Below, piece by piece: positions 8,035 to 17,314 of a stretch of 61,335 nt of DNA. The stretch's first letter is position 1. Each line of letters starts with the position of its first letter. The position numbers and the translations under genes are program-made. The notes beneath the pieces are model-generated. The model was not told the origin of the DNA. It was given only the letters and a program-made list of their open reading frames with translations, and searched no databases. Source of the stretch: Sulfurimicrobium sp. (GTDB lineage: Bacteria; Pseudomonadota; Gammaproteobacteria; Burkholderiales; Sulfuricellaceae); contig JAUSBJ010000043.1 of assembly GCA_030652035.1 (NCBI GenBank), positions 1-61,335 on the forward strand. The letters are read 5' to 3'.

Positions 8035-10305
8035 CTATGCGATGAAAACCTGTGGGCCCTTGGGCGGATTCAACCCAAGGGTGTCGTCATAATAATCCCC
8101 TTCGAGGATAAACCACTCGTCGGATGTGCCGGAGCCACGCCGGAGCTTCGCCGGAATTGCCCAGGCGGGCGTTCCCTCGCTGGTGCGGTAGACACTGACG
8201 GCCAGCCCTTGCGCGCGGCGCATCCATCCGGCGGAGATGCCCTCCCGTTCGGCTTCAGCGCGCAAGGTATCGAATTCTTCCCGGTGGCCTGCCCACGGAA
8301 CCAGCACCTGGATGGAGCTCTGGTCGATGAGGCGGTAGCACTTGGCGATTTCCGGGAAATCCAGCGCCGTAATCGCATCGTTCAATACCGGGTTCAGGCT
8401 GGCCGGGTTGCTCAGGTCATAAAGCTGCCGGTAATAGTCGCGGAACAGGCCGGGATCGTTGATATCGAGTACGCCGTGCAGTTTCAATAGCGTGCGCGTT
8501 ACCTCGGCGGCCTGGTAATAGGCATGGGTCGGGTAATGGCGCCGCCAGCTTCCCTCCTCATCCGGCTCGAACACCACCACCCTGCCCTTGCCATCCATGC
8601 GCCCTTCCCGGTTGCAGCGCCCCGCCGCCTGGGCGATGGCCTCCAGCGGTGCGAGGGCGCGATAGACCAGGGGGAAGTCGAGGTCGACGCCCGCTTCGAC
8701 GCACTGGGTGGAAATCAGGCGGCAGGTTTTCCCCAGCTTGAGGTGTTCCCGCACTTGGCTCAATACCTCCCGCCGGTGTTCGGCGCACAGGTTGGTGGAA
8801 AGGTGGAATACGCCTTCCATTCCGGCCAGTTCATCCAGCAACACAAAAGCATGGCGCTTGAGATTGACGACCACCAGCACTTGATCCGCGCCCCGCAATT
8901 CGGCGGCAAGCTGCGCCCAGGTGTATTTTTCATCCGTTTGCGGCCAATTCACGGCGACCCGCTCCAGTGCCGCGAACAAGGCCGGGTGTTCGGGCACAGC
9001 TTCGCGCGGCTGCCAGCCTTGAACGGCGTGCTTTGCCACCGCCTCGTGCAGGGTGTCGAAAGCGGGCTGGGTGGCGGTGGCAAATACCACGCTGGAACGG
9101 TAGGCGGCGCAAAGATGCGACAGTGCCGCCAGGGTAGGCACCGCTAGATTGCTCGGCATGCTTTGCGCCTCGTCGAACAGGATCACCGACTCCATCAGGT
9201 TATGCAGTTTTCGGCAGGCGGATGGGCGGTTGGAAAACAGCGACTCCAGCAACTGGACATTAGTGGTCAGCACAATTGGGGCATCCCAGTTTTCAGCCAG
9301 CAATCGCCGCTGGCGCTCACCCGTGCCTTCTGCATCCCGTTGTTCCGCCTCGGCTCCCAGGCCGGCCAGGCTATGGTGTTCCAGCACGAAATTACTGGGG
9401 AACGCCTTGAAGACCTCCCGGTAAATATTTGCGGTCTGTTCGATAACGGTCAGGAATGGCACCGCCAGAATGATGCGCTTCAGGCCATGCCGAGCCGCGT
9501 GTTCCAGCGCGAATTTGAGCATCGCAAAAGTCTTGCCGGAACCGGTCGGCGCAGTCAGCGTGAATTGCCCGGTTTCCATCTGCCCGGCGCGTATCGCCGC
9601 ATCCCACAGGGTTTCCCGTGCCTGCCGCACCTCCGCCCGCGCCACGGTGGCGGTGCGCAATCCCGCCATATGCTCATCGAGTGCGGCAAGTGCCGCAACC
9701 GCATCCAGTCTCAACCCTTCGGGGCGGGGACGTTTGCCCAGCGCATCGCCCTCGAAGTGCGCCTCGGTATCGAGAAAATCGGCATCCACCAGGCACGAAA
9801 ATAACAGCCGCTCATCGAGCATGGCGGCAACGGCGCGTTCAAACGATTTAGGAGAAACTGCAAGGCTATTCAGTTTCCCAAACGTCAATCCATCATCGGT
9901 AGCACGGGAGCGCAGGCGCTTCAGGTCAGGATCGGAGAGGGAACGTCCCGGCGGAAGAGCAGCGGCAAGACAGTCTGGGCGCAACCGTTTTAATCCGATT
10001 GGATTGCCGCGTTGCAAGCCGATGTGGTGGCCTTCAATCGCCAGCGCCGCCGCGATGGCGCGAAACTCAGTCAACGCTAGAGAGGCACCTTGCGACCAGT
10101 GATCCAGACCGGAATCCTTGCCATGTAGCCGCGCCTGAAAACGGTCGGCATACTTGCCTAAATCATGCAGCAGTCCGGCCAACCGTGCTTCCTCGGCCCA
10201 TGCTGCCCGGCCGGCAAGTTCAGCGGCCAATCTCGCCACGGAAGAAAGATGTTGTGCCAGCGGATGCCAATCCCCGTTGGTATTGGCACTATGAGCATAA
10301 ATCAA
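8035..10305 (-). CDS. cas3: CRISPR-associated nuclease-helicase Cas3
   Basis: Cas3 is recruited to the target-bound complex and degrades DNA. The 756-residue protein has an N-terminal HD nuclease (LLHDLGK, His47-Asp48; GHH at 92-94), then an SF2 helicase with Walker A GSGKT near 255-259, DEAQ at 378-381 and the C-terminal motifs GVDLDFP and QAAGRCNREG. The start is a TTG at 10305: it follows AGGGAG by nine bases and gives the usual IYAHS opening. The frame stays open to 10680, but that extension overlaps the next gene and looks unlike Cas3. It heads the cas operon. Confidence 0.95.
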   Translation of the reverse strand: MIYAHSANTNGDWHPLAQHLSSVARLAAELAGRAAWAEEARLAGLLHDLGKYADRFQARLHGKDSGLDHWSQGASLALTEFRAIAAALAIEGHHIGLQRGNPIGLKRLRPDCLAAALPPGRSLSDPDLKRLRSRATDDGLTFGKLNSLAVSPKSFERAVAAMLDERLLFSCLVDADFLDTEAHFEGDALGKRPRPEGLRLDAVAALAALDEHMAGLRTATVARAEVRQARETLWDAAIRAGQMETGQFTLTAPTGSGKTFAMLKFALEHAARHGLKRIILAVPFLTVIEQTANIYREVFKAFPSNFVLEHHSLAGLGAEAEQRDAEGTGERQRRLLAENWDAPIVLTTNVQLLESLFSNRPSACRKLHNLMESVILFDEAQSMPSNLAVPTLAALSHLCAAYRSSVVFATATQPAFDTLHEAVAKHAVQGWQPREAVPEHPALFAALERVAVNWPQTDEKYTWAQLAAELRGADQVLVVVNLKRHAFVLLDELAGMEGVFHLSTNLCAEHRREVLSQVREHLKLGKTCRLISTQCVEAGVDLDFPLVYRALAPLEAIAQAAGRCNREGRMDGKGRVVVFEPDEEGSWRRHYPTHAYYQAAEVTRTLLKLHGVLDINDPGLFRDYYRQLYDLSNPASLNPVLNDAITALDFPEIAKCYRLIDQSSIQVLVPWAGHREEFDTLRAEAEREGISAGWMRRAQGLAVSVYRTSEGTPAWAIPAKLRRGSGTSDEWFILEGDYYDDTLGLNPPKGPQVFIA

Positions 10306-10615
10306 GACTGAGCACTCCCTCGATAACCGATTGTTCAATCTCAGCAACAGTGACAAATGGTTTCCGTTGCAGCACATCGGCGAAAAACACCAAGAAGGCC
10401 GCCGATCCATTATCAATTTCACCGAATCCTTGCACTCATTTTCCAGGCCGAGTAGCTCACTAGGAGAGCCTATTAGAATTTTTTTGGCGTTGAAAATGGA
10501 TGCCGTTGCCATTGTAGAGCGAGAAGGCAATATGGGAGATAGGTGAAACCCTGATTCTGGGTGGCGGGGCGAGATTGCTGCGCTGCGCGCCTGGATGGCA
10601 CCTTCGGGGCGTTTA
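10306..10615 (-). promoter_or_regulatory. Gap upstream of cas3, presumed cas promoter region
   Basis: This 310-base stretch separates the cas operon from the upstream gene, which is also on the minus strand. By position it should carry the cas promoter. A ribosome-binding site, AGGGAG at 10315-10320 (minus strand), precedes the TTG start. I did not find a convincing -35/-10 pair. The cas3 frame stays open through the region, but codon content and the overlap with the neighbouring gene argue against translation. A weak repeat-like string near 10328-10345 is discussed under rejected items. Confidence 0.4.
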
Positions 10616-12151
10616 CTACGTCTTTGCCTGCTCCCGGCGATTACCCAGCACGGTGAAGTGTGTCCGCACCCATTCTTCACCGCTATCGACGACCTCGGTC
10701 AGGCGAATGCGGAAGATGTTGTTGCGGTAGTGCATGTCCAGCAAGCGGCCATCGCGGTAGTCGGGCGTCTGGAGGATCAGGCTGCTGTCGATGTCGCGCT
10801 GGTATAGTTTGGGTAGGAATACGGATTTGATGGCCTGCCCACCGCTGTTCTCGACAGAAGTCAGGGTGACTTGTTTGGGGTCATCGCTTAGGCGTTCGAC
10901 GCCCAGCGCCGGCAGGCCCGAATCGCTGTCCTTCTTCCACCGTACAACGCCGATTTCCCAGTTGCCATTGTGGCCGGAAGGTTTGACCAGGACCAGCTTT
11001 CCTTCCTGCGCGCGCTCGGTATGGCGCGCTTCGACCAGGCCATAGCCACCTTCGCTCTCGTCCTGCACGGCCCAGTGTTCGAAAGGAATGTTCTGGTCGC
11101 AACCCTGCTCGTCGGGCCGCAGGCAACTGTAGATCGCTCCGACGCCGCACGCCATTTCCATCATTCTGTCTTCAACCGGCGCACGATGCAGGCGTCGCGC
11201 CGCTTCGGGGCGAATCCAGTAGCGCGCGACATAATCCAGCAGGTCGATGCATTCCGGGACGATGCAGTCTTCTCCCAGCTCGACATGTTCGCTCCACTCG
11301 CCTTCACTCAGGCCGGCGCGTGATTTGCGAATCTGCAGGTAGAGGTCTGCCATGCTCCAGCAGCGCAGGGTGGGGCCATGCATTTCTTGCAGCAGCTTGC
11401 GGGCGCCGGCGCCGGTCGAGAGATCGACGCAATGCATGTGCGTGTCCGGATCGCAGTCCCGATCCAGCTCCACCAAAGGCGCCCAGCGATCGAGCCAGCG
11501 ATCCACCCTTTCAAGCTGGGATGGCTTGAGGGTGATGGGCTTGATCATGTCGAGCAGGAGGATGCGCATGTATTCGTTGCTGCAACTGCTCAACTGCTTG
11601 CTGTCGAGGCTAACTTCAGTGCTGGCGAAACGGCTTTCCTCGCTCATCTGGTAATACTTGTGCAGGCGCTTCCACATGACCGGCTGCACCGATTCCTGGT
11701 GAAAGTAGCCCCATTTGATGTTCTGACCGTAGTAACGCAGCGCTCGCGCTGTAATGATGGGCAGATAGCGGCTGAATTCGCTTTTGCCGCGTTGCGCCAC
11801 GATTTCACGGATAAACTGCTGGTAGGCGTGTGCGAACTGGGAAAACAGTGTAGTCATGCTTTTCCACAGCGCGTCTTCGGCGCGTTTCAAGTCAGCCTGG
11901 TGATTGAAATATGCGGAGCCTAGCTTGTGCTGGAATGCCTGGCTGCTTTCATCCAGATGCATCAGCACCTTCAGGCGTTCCTTGGAAGGCGCTTCCTGAC
12001 TTTTCAGAAAGCGAGAGAGCGCGTCATTGATCTGTTTCTGGGCTTCATATGCATCCTCATGGTGCAAGGTCTGCAACCACTGATCCGCAGCTTTCAGGTT
12101 GTTGAAAACGCCAGTCTGCTTTTTGCGGAACACAGTTAATAAATTGAACAC
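10616..12151 (-). CDS. Conserved hypothetical protein, PilZ-like C-terminus
   Basis: The 511-residue soluble protein is not recognised with confidence. Residues 1-350 are mostly helical and begin MFNLLTVFRKKQTGVFNNLK. From about residue 385 the protein becomes beta-rich, with the string NWEIGVVRWKK followed by LGVERLSDDP, which resembles the W-x-G-V-V-R-W and G-V-E strands seen in PilZ-type c-di-GMP receptors; the Arg-rich N-terminal PilZ motif is not clear. Similar proteins occur in betaproteobacteria as far as I recall. No signal peptide or membrane helix is seen. A role in c-di-GMP signalling is only a guess from the barrel-like region and nearby fliW. Confidence 0.8.
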   Translation of the reverse strand: MFNLLTVFRKKQTGVFNNLKAADQWLQTLHHEDAYEAQKQINDALSRFLKSQEAPSKERLKVLMHLDESSQAFQHKLGSAYFNHQADLKRAEDALWKSMTTLFSQFAHAYQQFIREIVAQRGKSEFSRYLPIITARALRYYGQNIKWGYFHQESVQPVMWKRLHKYYQMSEESRFASTEVSLDSKQLSSCSNEYMRILLLDMIKPITLKPSQLERVDRWLDRWAPLVELDRDCDPDTHMHCVDLSTGAGARKLLQEMHGPTLRCWSMADLYLQIRKSRAGLSEGEWSEHVELGEDCIVPECIDLLDYVARYWIRPEAARRLHRAPVEDRMMEMACGVGAIYSCLRPDEQGCDQNIPFEHWAVQDESEGGYGLVEARHTERAQEGKLVLVKPSGHNGNWEIGVVRWKKDSDSGLPALGVERLSDDPKQVTLTSVENSGGQAIKSVFLPKLYQRDIDSSLILQTPDYRDGRLLDMHYRNNIFRIRLTEVVDSGEEWVRTHFTVLGNRREQAKT

Positions 12152-12230
12152 GGGACCATTGCCATGAAATTTCTTATCGGTCCAGCATATTTCATGCTGA
12201 AGCTTGGCGCAAGCCTTGATCCGTCAATAA

Positions 12231-12252
12231 AAAAGGCGCCTCAGCGCCTTTT
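12231..12252 (-). terminator. Rho-independent terminator after fliW
   Basis: The arms AAAAGGCGC (12231-12239) and GCGCCTTTT (12244-12252) pair perfectly around a four-base loop, with A/T tracts on both sides. It lies 26 bases past the fliW stop in the minus direction and ahead of the next minus-strand gene. Confidence 0.85.
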
Positions 12253-12278
12253 GGGTGACTCGCCGCTACGGCCCGAAT

Positions 12279-12731
12279 TCAAGCGCTGCCAGAATCCCGC
12301 AGGGTAATATCATATTTCGGTCCTATCAGCACCTTTTGCATTCCCAGTTTTTTTTCAAGATTCAGCACCAGAGGCCCATTGATGTTGGCGCTGACACCGC
12401 CAGGAAACGCAGCTTCACCTTCCGTCCCGTGAGGCTTGTAAACCATCAGCATCACCACCAGTTTGTCGGGGCTTCCAGACTGCAACAGGTCAGCCTCTTC
12501 ATCAGACAAGGTCAGCTCATAGTTGAAGCCGTACAAGGCAGGGTCGACAATCGAGAATGCAATGGCCGGATCATCCAGGGATTGCAGGTAATACACCACC
12601 GGCCCCTCCTTGTCCTCACGCAACAACTGGAAACGGCTGCAACGCTCAAGCCCAGGCAGGCCACGCGGAAAAGTCAGGATTGCATCTGGATTGATTTCAA
12701 GTTCGCCAAAATTTCTGGTGTCGATTTTCAT
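12279..12731 (-). CDS. fliW: Flagellar assembly factor FliW
   Basis: FliW binds flagellin and antagonises the RNA-binding regulator CsrA, coupling flagellin translation to secretion. The 150-residue protein shows the family opening (MKIDTRNFGELEINPDAILTF, then PRGLPGLE) and the later stretch YFLQSLDDP-like YYLQSLDDPAIAFSIVDP. The start at 12731 is set by this N-terminus; the frame continues further upstream but overlaps hemN. No csrA or flagellin gene is adjacent, unlike the Bacillus arrangement. It lies just behind hemN on the same strand with a terminator after it. Confidence 0.95.
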   Translation of the reverse strand: MKIDTRNFGELEINPDAILTFPRGLPGLERCSRFQLLREDKEGPVVYYLQSLDDPAIAFSIVDPALYGFNYELTLSDEEADLLQSGSPDKLVVMLMVYKPHGTEGEAAFPGGVSANINGPLVLNLEKKLGMQKVLIGPKYDITLRDSGSA

Positions 12732-12744
12732 CTGGTGTCCCAAT

Positions 12745-14118
12745 TTATAAGGTCTTGGAATAACGCGGCTTTGTTTCGGTCGTTTGCTGACGCAGATAGG
12801 CGTCGAAAGGCATGGCAATGTTGCGCAGGAAGATGCGGCCAATTTCCGTTACCCGGATGATGCCCGGCTCCAGTGTGACCAGGCCATCGGCGGCGAGATC
12901 CTTGAGGTCGTCGAGGGCATCGGCGAAGAAGGTATCGAATTCGATATTCCATTGCCCGCCAAACTTTGCCTTGTCCAGCTCCAGGTCGCACATGATGCCG
13001 CTGATCGCCTCGCGGCGGATCATGTCGTCGCGGGAGATGCGCAGGCCGCGCTCCGTCGCCAGCCCGCCCGAGGCGATGCGGCGCTGGTATTCGGCCAGGT
13101 TCTTGGCGTTTTGCACATATACTTCCGCGGTCTGGCTGATGGCGGAGACGCCAAAGGCATAAATGTCGCAATCCTTGTTCGTGGTATAGCCCTGGAAGTT
13201 GCGGTACAGGGTCTTGCTCTGCTGCGCCATGACGATCTCGTCATCCGCCTTGGCAAAGTGATCCATGCCGATATAGACATATCCCGCGTCGGCCAGCCGT
13301 TCCATCATCAACTTCTGCAAAGCCAGCTTGGTGGGCAGATCGGGCAGGTCGCTTTCGATGATCAGCTTCTGGTGCTTTTTCATCCACGGCACATGGGCGT
13401 AATTGAATACCGCCAGACGGTCCGGCCCGAGGGCAAGCATTTTATCCAGGGTAATGGAAAAGCTTTCCACGGTCTGATGCGGCAGCCCCACCATGAGATC
13501 GATATTGATGCTGTTGAAACCCGCCTCGCGCAGCCAGCCGTAAACCTGAAGGATCAGTTCTTCCGGCTGTACGCGATTGACCGCCTTCTGCACCTTCTCA
13601 TCAAGGTCCTGCACGCCCATGCTGGCGCGATTAAACCCGGACTGGGCCAAGGCCTCGATATGTTCCCGGCTCAGTTCACGCGGGTCGAGTTCACAACTGA
13701 TTTCGGCATCCGGGGCAATATTGAAGCGCGAGGCAAGATGCTGGAACAGGCGGCGGATATCGGCCGGTTTCAAAAAAGTGGGCGTTCCCCCGCCCCAGTG
13801 CACCTGCCGGGCCAACCGCTCGGGCGAGGTCAGCGCGGCAACTCGGTCAATTTCCTGGAACAGGTAGCCGAGATAGGTTTCTGCCTTGCTGTAATCATGT
13901 GTCGCAACCATGTTGCAACCACAGTAATAGCAGAGGGTATCGCAAAACGGGATATGCACGTAAAGCGACATGTCTCGCCCACTTGACTGGGTCTGATTTA
14001 GTTCATCCAGCCATTCCTTTTCGCCAAAAGCTTCGGTGAAATAAGGTGCCGTGGGGTATGAAGTGTAGCGTGGGCCGGCCTTGCTGTATTTTTCGAGAAG
14101 TGAAGTTGCGAGTTCCAT
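12745..14118 (-). CDS. hemN: Oxygen-independent coproporphyrinogen III dehydrogenase
   Basis: HemN is a radical-SAM enzyme that converts coproporphyrinogen III to protoporphyrinogen IX without oxygen. The 457-residue length fits true HemN rather than HemW. The Fe-S motif is PFCDTLCYYCGC (C-x3-C-x2-C plus the adjacent Cys), and the N-terminus has GPRYTSYPTAP, a HemN hallmark. GGGTPTFL is also present. It implies haem synthesis under microoxic or anoxic conditions. It is followed after 13 bases by fliW and lies divergent to the kinase gene; I did not find a convincing FNR box in the 120-base gap between them. Confidence 0.97.
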   Translation of the reverse strand: MELATSLLEKYSKAGPRYTSYPTAPYFTEAFGEKEWLDELNQTQSSGRDMSLYVHIPFCDTLCYYCGCNMVATHDYSKAETYLGYLFQEIDRVAALTSPERLARQVHWGGGTPTFLKPADIRRLFQHLASRFNIAPDAEISCELDPRELSREHIEALAQSGFNRASMGVQDLDEKVQKAVNRVQPEELILQVYGWLREAGFNSINIDLMVGLPHQTVESFSITLDKMLALGPDRLAVFNYAHVPWMKKHQKLIIESDLPDLPTKLALQKLMMERLADAGYVYIGMDHFAKADDEIVMAQQSKTLYRNFQGYTTNKDCDIYAFGVSAISQTAEVYVQNAKNLAEYQRRIASGGLATERGLRISRDDMIRREAISGIMCDLELDKAKFGGQWNIEFDTFFADALDDLKDLAADGLVTLEPGIIRVTEIGRIFLRNIAMPFDAYLRQQTTETKPRYSKTL

Positions 14119-14238
14119 GGATTGAAGGCGCCAAATAAGGTTTCGGAATTATACCCCTCAGACCAGATTCTGATAAAAAATCGACAATGTTTGAGTTAAA
14201 CTTCATTCGATCAATAATAAATTACAAAAATTCCTAGC

Positions 14239-16665
14239 ATGAGCAATAAAGGTTTCCCGGCCAGCATTGGCCGCTTCAAGATTTTGCGTATTCTCGGCGA
14301 AGGCGCCCAGAGCGTGGTTTACCTGGCTGAAGATCCCCACCTGCAGCGCGAGGTGGCCATCAAAACGGTACACCTTGCCGGCGGTGAGGATCACCTTGCT
14401 CGCACCAAGACACTGATTGACGAAGCGCGCACGGTGAGCAAGCTGCAACACCCCAATATCGTGCCGATTTTCGAAGCGGGCGAACACGAAGGAAATCCCT
14501 ACCTGGTATTTGAATTCGTGCAGGGCAGCGATCTCGCCCACCTGATCAGACAGGAAGGCGCTCTGCCCGCGCAGCGCGCGGTGGAACTGACGATCCAGAT
14601 TCTCGACGCAGTGGCTTACGCCCACCAGCACAATATCATTCACCGCGATCTCAAGCCTTCAAATATCCTGCTCAATGCAGAGGAGGTACCACGCGTCATG
14701 GATTTTGGTATCGCCACGCGGATTTCTGAAAAGGCCGGCGCGGAAAAAGTTTTGATGCTGTTCGGCACCCCCGGCTACATGGCGCCGGAGTACATCACCG
14801 GCAAGGAAATCAGTCCCAAGCTGGATATCTTCGCCACCGGCATGATTCTGCACCAGATGCTCACGGGAAAACCGGCCGTGCAAGGCAATGATCCGCGCGA
14901 CACCCTGCGCCTGATCGTGCAGGAGCCCATCGCGCCGCCTTCTGCCCGCAACAGCCGGGTGGACGAGAAACTCGATGACATCGTGCTCAAGGCGCTGGCA
15001 AAAGAGCCATCCAGCCGCTACGGCTCGGCCCAGGAGATGAAAGCCGCGCTGCAAAGTTACCTGACACCCGACGAAGCGGAACCCATCAATCCCGGCACCA
15101 GCAATCAGGGCACGCTGGATTTCCTGCTGCGCCGCATGCGCCACAAGAGCGATTTCCCCGCTTTGGCCGAGTCCATCAGCTCGATCAACCGCATCGCGTC
15201 CTCCGACTCGGAGGGCGTAACCCAGCTCTCCAATGCCATCCTCAAGGATGTGGCACTCACCAGCAAGCTGCTCAAGGTGGTCAACGCCGCCTATTACAGC
15301 CAGTTCGGCGGTGGCACCATCAGCACGGTATCGCGCGCGGTGGTGATCTTGGGCTTCGATGCAGTGCGAAATCTGGCGCTCACCCTGATGCTGTTCGACA
15401 GCCTGCAGGACAAGGAGCATGCGGCGCAACTCAAGGATGAATTCGTGCGTTCGCTTTACAGCGGAATTATTGCCAAGGGCATGGCCGGCAAGGCTGGCGT
15501 GCGCAACGCAGAGGAAGGCTTCATCTGCGCCCTGTTCCACAATCTGGGCAAGATGCTGTGTATGTTCTACCTGATGGAAGAAGTGGAAGAAACCAACCGG
15601 CTGATGCAGCAAAAAAACATGAGCGAGGAAAATGCTTCCATTTCCGTGCTGGGCATGTCCTACCACGAGCTTGGCATCGGGGTTTCCAAGGCGTGGAATT
15701 TTCCCGAACAGATTGCCCACAGCATGCGCAGCCTGCCGACAGACAAGGTCAAGAAACCGGTAACCGATTTTGAACGTCTCAACGTGCTTTCCGCCTTTGC
15801 TTCCGACATCTGCCGCATGGCCACCCAGGAAGAAGTCCAGGAAAAAACCCGCCAACTGTTCAGACTCACGCAACGTTTTGGCTCACCGCTGAATATCAAT
15901 GAAAAAACCATTCTCGCCACAGCCGAGAGTGCCGCGCTGGAATTTGCCAAGTTTGTCAGTACGCTGCAACTCGACTTGCGCCAGAGCAAGCTCGGCAGGC
16001 AGTTGATCAAGGGCACCACGGTCGCCGACACCGCGGCGAAAACCATGGCCACGGCCAGCGGCATGACCGACGCGATCCTTGCAGAGAGTGGCGGCGCCAC
16101 CGAAGACGAACAGACACGCATGATCGAACTGCCCACAGGCGGGCTCCACCATAACGCCCAAGGCATCCTCACCCAGGGCATTCAGGACATCAGCAACTCC
16201 CTGGTGGAGGGAAGATCGCTCAACGACATCATGCGCATGATCCTGGAAACGATGTACACCAGCATCGGCTTTTCACGCGTCATCCTGTGCCTGAAAGATG
16301 CGCGCCAGAACCTGATGATTGCCCGATCCGGCTTCGGGCCGGACGCCAACGAGGTGATCAAGTCCTTCCGTTTTCCCATGGCCTTTGCACCAGACGTGTT
16401 CCATGTCAGTCTTAAAAACAACGTGGACATCATCATCGAAGACATCGACGATCCAAAAATCCAGGCCCGTATTCCGGAGTGGTACCGCAAAACCGTCAAG
16501 GCTCACACCTTCGTGCTGTTTCCCATCTCCATCAAGAACAACCCGATTGCGCTGATCTATGGCGACAGGCCCAATGCAGGGGATATCAAATTACCAGAAC
16601 AGGAATTGGGACTGTTGCGCGTACTACGCAATCAGGCGGTGCTGGCCATCAAGTCGCAGACGTAA
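14239..16665 (+). CDS. Ser/Thr protein kinase - HDOD - GAF fusion
   Basis: The 808-residue protein joins three modules. Residues 1-275 are a Hanks-type kinase with the P-loop region LGEGAQSVV, VAIK (Lys42), HRDLKPSN (Asp137, Asn142), DFG (155-157) and APE in GYMAPEYI; all catalytic residues are present. Residues about 300-500 match an HDOD domain, including the degenerate FHNLGKM. Residues about 640-805 resemble a GAF sensor domain. No membrane helix is seen, so it is probably cytoplasmic. HDOD proteins take part in regulation and chemotaxis-like signalling in proteobacteria. The gene stands alone between hemN (divergent) and a terminator; substrate and signal are unknown. Confidence 0.93.
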   Translation: MSNKGFPASIGRFKILRILGEGAQSVVYLAEDPHLQREVAIKTVHLAGGEDHLARTKTLIDEARTVSKLQHPNIVPIFEAGEHEGNPYLVFEFVQGSDLAHLIRQEGALPAQRAVELTIQILDAVAYAHQHNIIHRDLKPSNILLNAEEVPRVMDFGIATRISEKAGAEKVLMLFGTPGYMAPEYITGKEISPKLDIFATGMILHQMLTGKPAVQGNDPRDTLRLIVQEPIAPPSARNSRVDEKLDDIVLKALAKEPSSRYGSAQEMKAALQSYLTPDEAEPINPGTSNQGTLDFLLRRMRHKSDFPALAESISSINRIASSDSEGVTQLSNAILKDVALTSKLLKVVNAAYYSQFGGGTISTVSRAVVILGFDAVRNLALTLMLFDSLQDKEHAAQLKDEFVRSLYSGIIAKGMAGKAGVRNAEEGFICALFHNLGKMLCMFYLMEEVEETNRLMQQKNMSEENASISVLGMSYHELGIGVSKAWNFPEQIAHSMRSLPTDKVKKPVTDFERLNVLSAFASDICRMATQEEVQEKTRQLFRLTQRFGSPLNINEKTILATAESAALEFAKFVSTLQLDLRQSKLGRQLIKGTTVADTAAKTMATASGMTDAILAESGGATEDEQTRMIELPTGGLHHNAQGILTQGIQDISNSLVEGRSLNDIMRMILETMYTSIGFSRVILCLKDARQNLMIARSGFGPDANEVIKSFRFPMAFAPDVFHVSLKNNVDIIIEDIDDPKIQARIPEWYRKTVKAHTFVLFPISIKNNPIALIYGDRPNAGDIKLPEQELGLLRVLRNQAVLAIKSQT

Positions 16666-16690
16666 AAAAAGGCGCCGTAGCGCCTTTTTT
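16666..16690 (+). terminator. Bidirectional terminator between kinase gene and efp
   Basis: An A-tract, GGCGC, a CGTA loop, GCGCC and a T-tract form a short strong hairpin directly after the kinase stop. T-runs on both strands mean it can also end transcription of efp from the other side. Confidence 0.88.
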
Positions 16691-16706
16691 CCTGTTCCCG
16701 TAATGC

Positions 16707-17267
16707 TTAGCCGGTAATGCGGCGCTTGTACTCCGCGGTACGGGTGTCGATCTCGATCCTGTCGCCGATTTCCACGAATGCCGCCACCGGCAACTCAAAT
16801 CCGGTACCGATCTTGGCGGTCTTCATGACCTTGCCGGAAGTGTCGCCGCGCGCCACGGGTTCGGTGTAGATCACTTCGCGCACCACGGTGGTGGGCAGTT
16901 CGACGGAAATGGCCTTGCCATTGTAGAACACCACTTCGCACTGCATGCCGTCTTCCAGATAGTTGAGCGCATCACCCATGTTCTCGCCTTCGACTTCGTA
17001 CTGGTTGTATTCGGAGTCCATGAATACATACATCGGGTCGGCAAAGTAGGAATAAGTTACATCCTTGCGCTCCAGCGACACCACTTCAAACTTGTCATCG
17101 GCACGGAACACGCTCTCGCCGGGTGATCCGGAGAGAAGATTCTTGTACTTCATCTTGACCACAGAGGCATTGCGGCCGGATTTGGTATATTCGGCCTTCA
17201 GCACGACCATGGGGTCGTTGCCAATCATGAAGACGTTGCCTGCGCGAAGTTCCTGTGCGGTTTTCAT
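16707..17267 (-). CDS. efp: Elongation factor P (Arg32 type)
   Basis: EF-P enters stalled ribosomes and speeds peptide-bond formation at polyproline stretches. The 186-residue protein has the normal three-domain length. The tip loop reads [10 protein letters not shown] with Arg at position 32, the residue that EarP glycosylates, rather than the Lys34 modified in E. coli. The earP gene lies 54 bases upstream in the same direction, which fits exactly. A bidirectional terminator follows. Position of Arg32 was counted directly from the start Met. Confidence 0.98.
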   Translation of the reverse strand: MKTAQELRAGNVFMIGNDPMVVLKAEYTKSGRNASVVKMKYKNLLSGSPGESVFRADDKFEVVSLERKDVTYSYFADPMYVFMDSEYNQYEVEGENMGDALNYLEDGMQCEVVFYNGKAISVELPTTVVREVIYTEPVARGDTSGKVMKTAKIGTGFELPVAAFVEIGDRIEIDTRTAEYKRRITG

Positions 17268-17314
17268 AATACTTTTGTCCTACGACTAAAAATGGGCTGG
17301 GGAAAAGCGGAGGA

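Noticed and set aside
10328..10345. Repeat-like string (GAGATTGAAC on the minus strand) upstream of cas3, as in autoregulatory crRNA-like elements
   Set aside because: It matches the repeat 3' end only with gaps and lacks the GC stem, so chance is the simpler explanation. Small-RNA data would settle it.
10306..10680. N-terminal extension of Cas3 to 10680
   Set aside because: The added 125 residues do not look like Cas3, the extension overlaps the upstream gene, and a TTG with a good ribosome-binding site gives the standard IYAHS start.
14119..14238. Possible FNR box between hemN and the kinase gene
   Set aside because: TTGAG and GATCAA strings are present but not at the spacing of a TTGAT-N4-ATCAA site.
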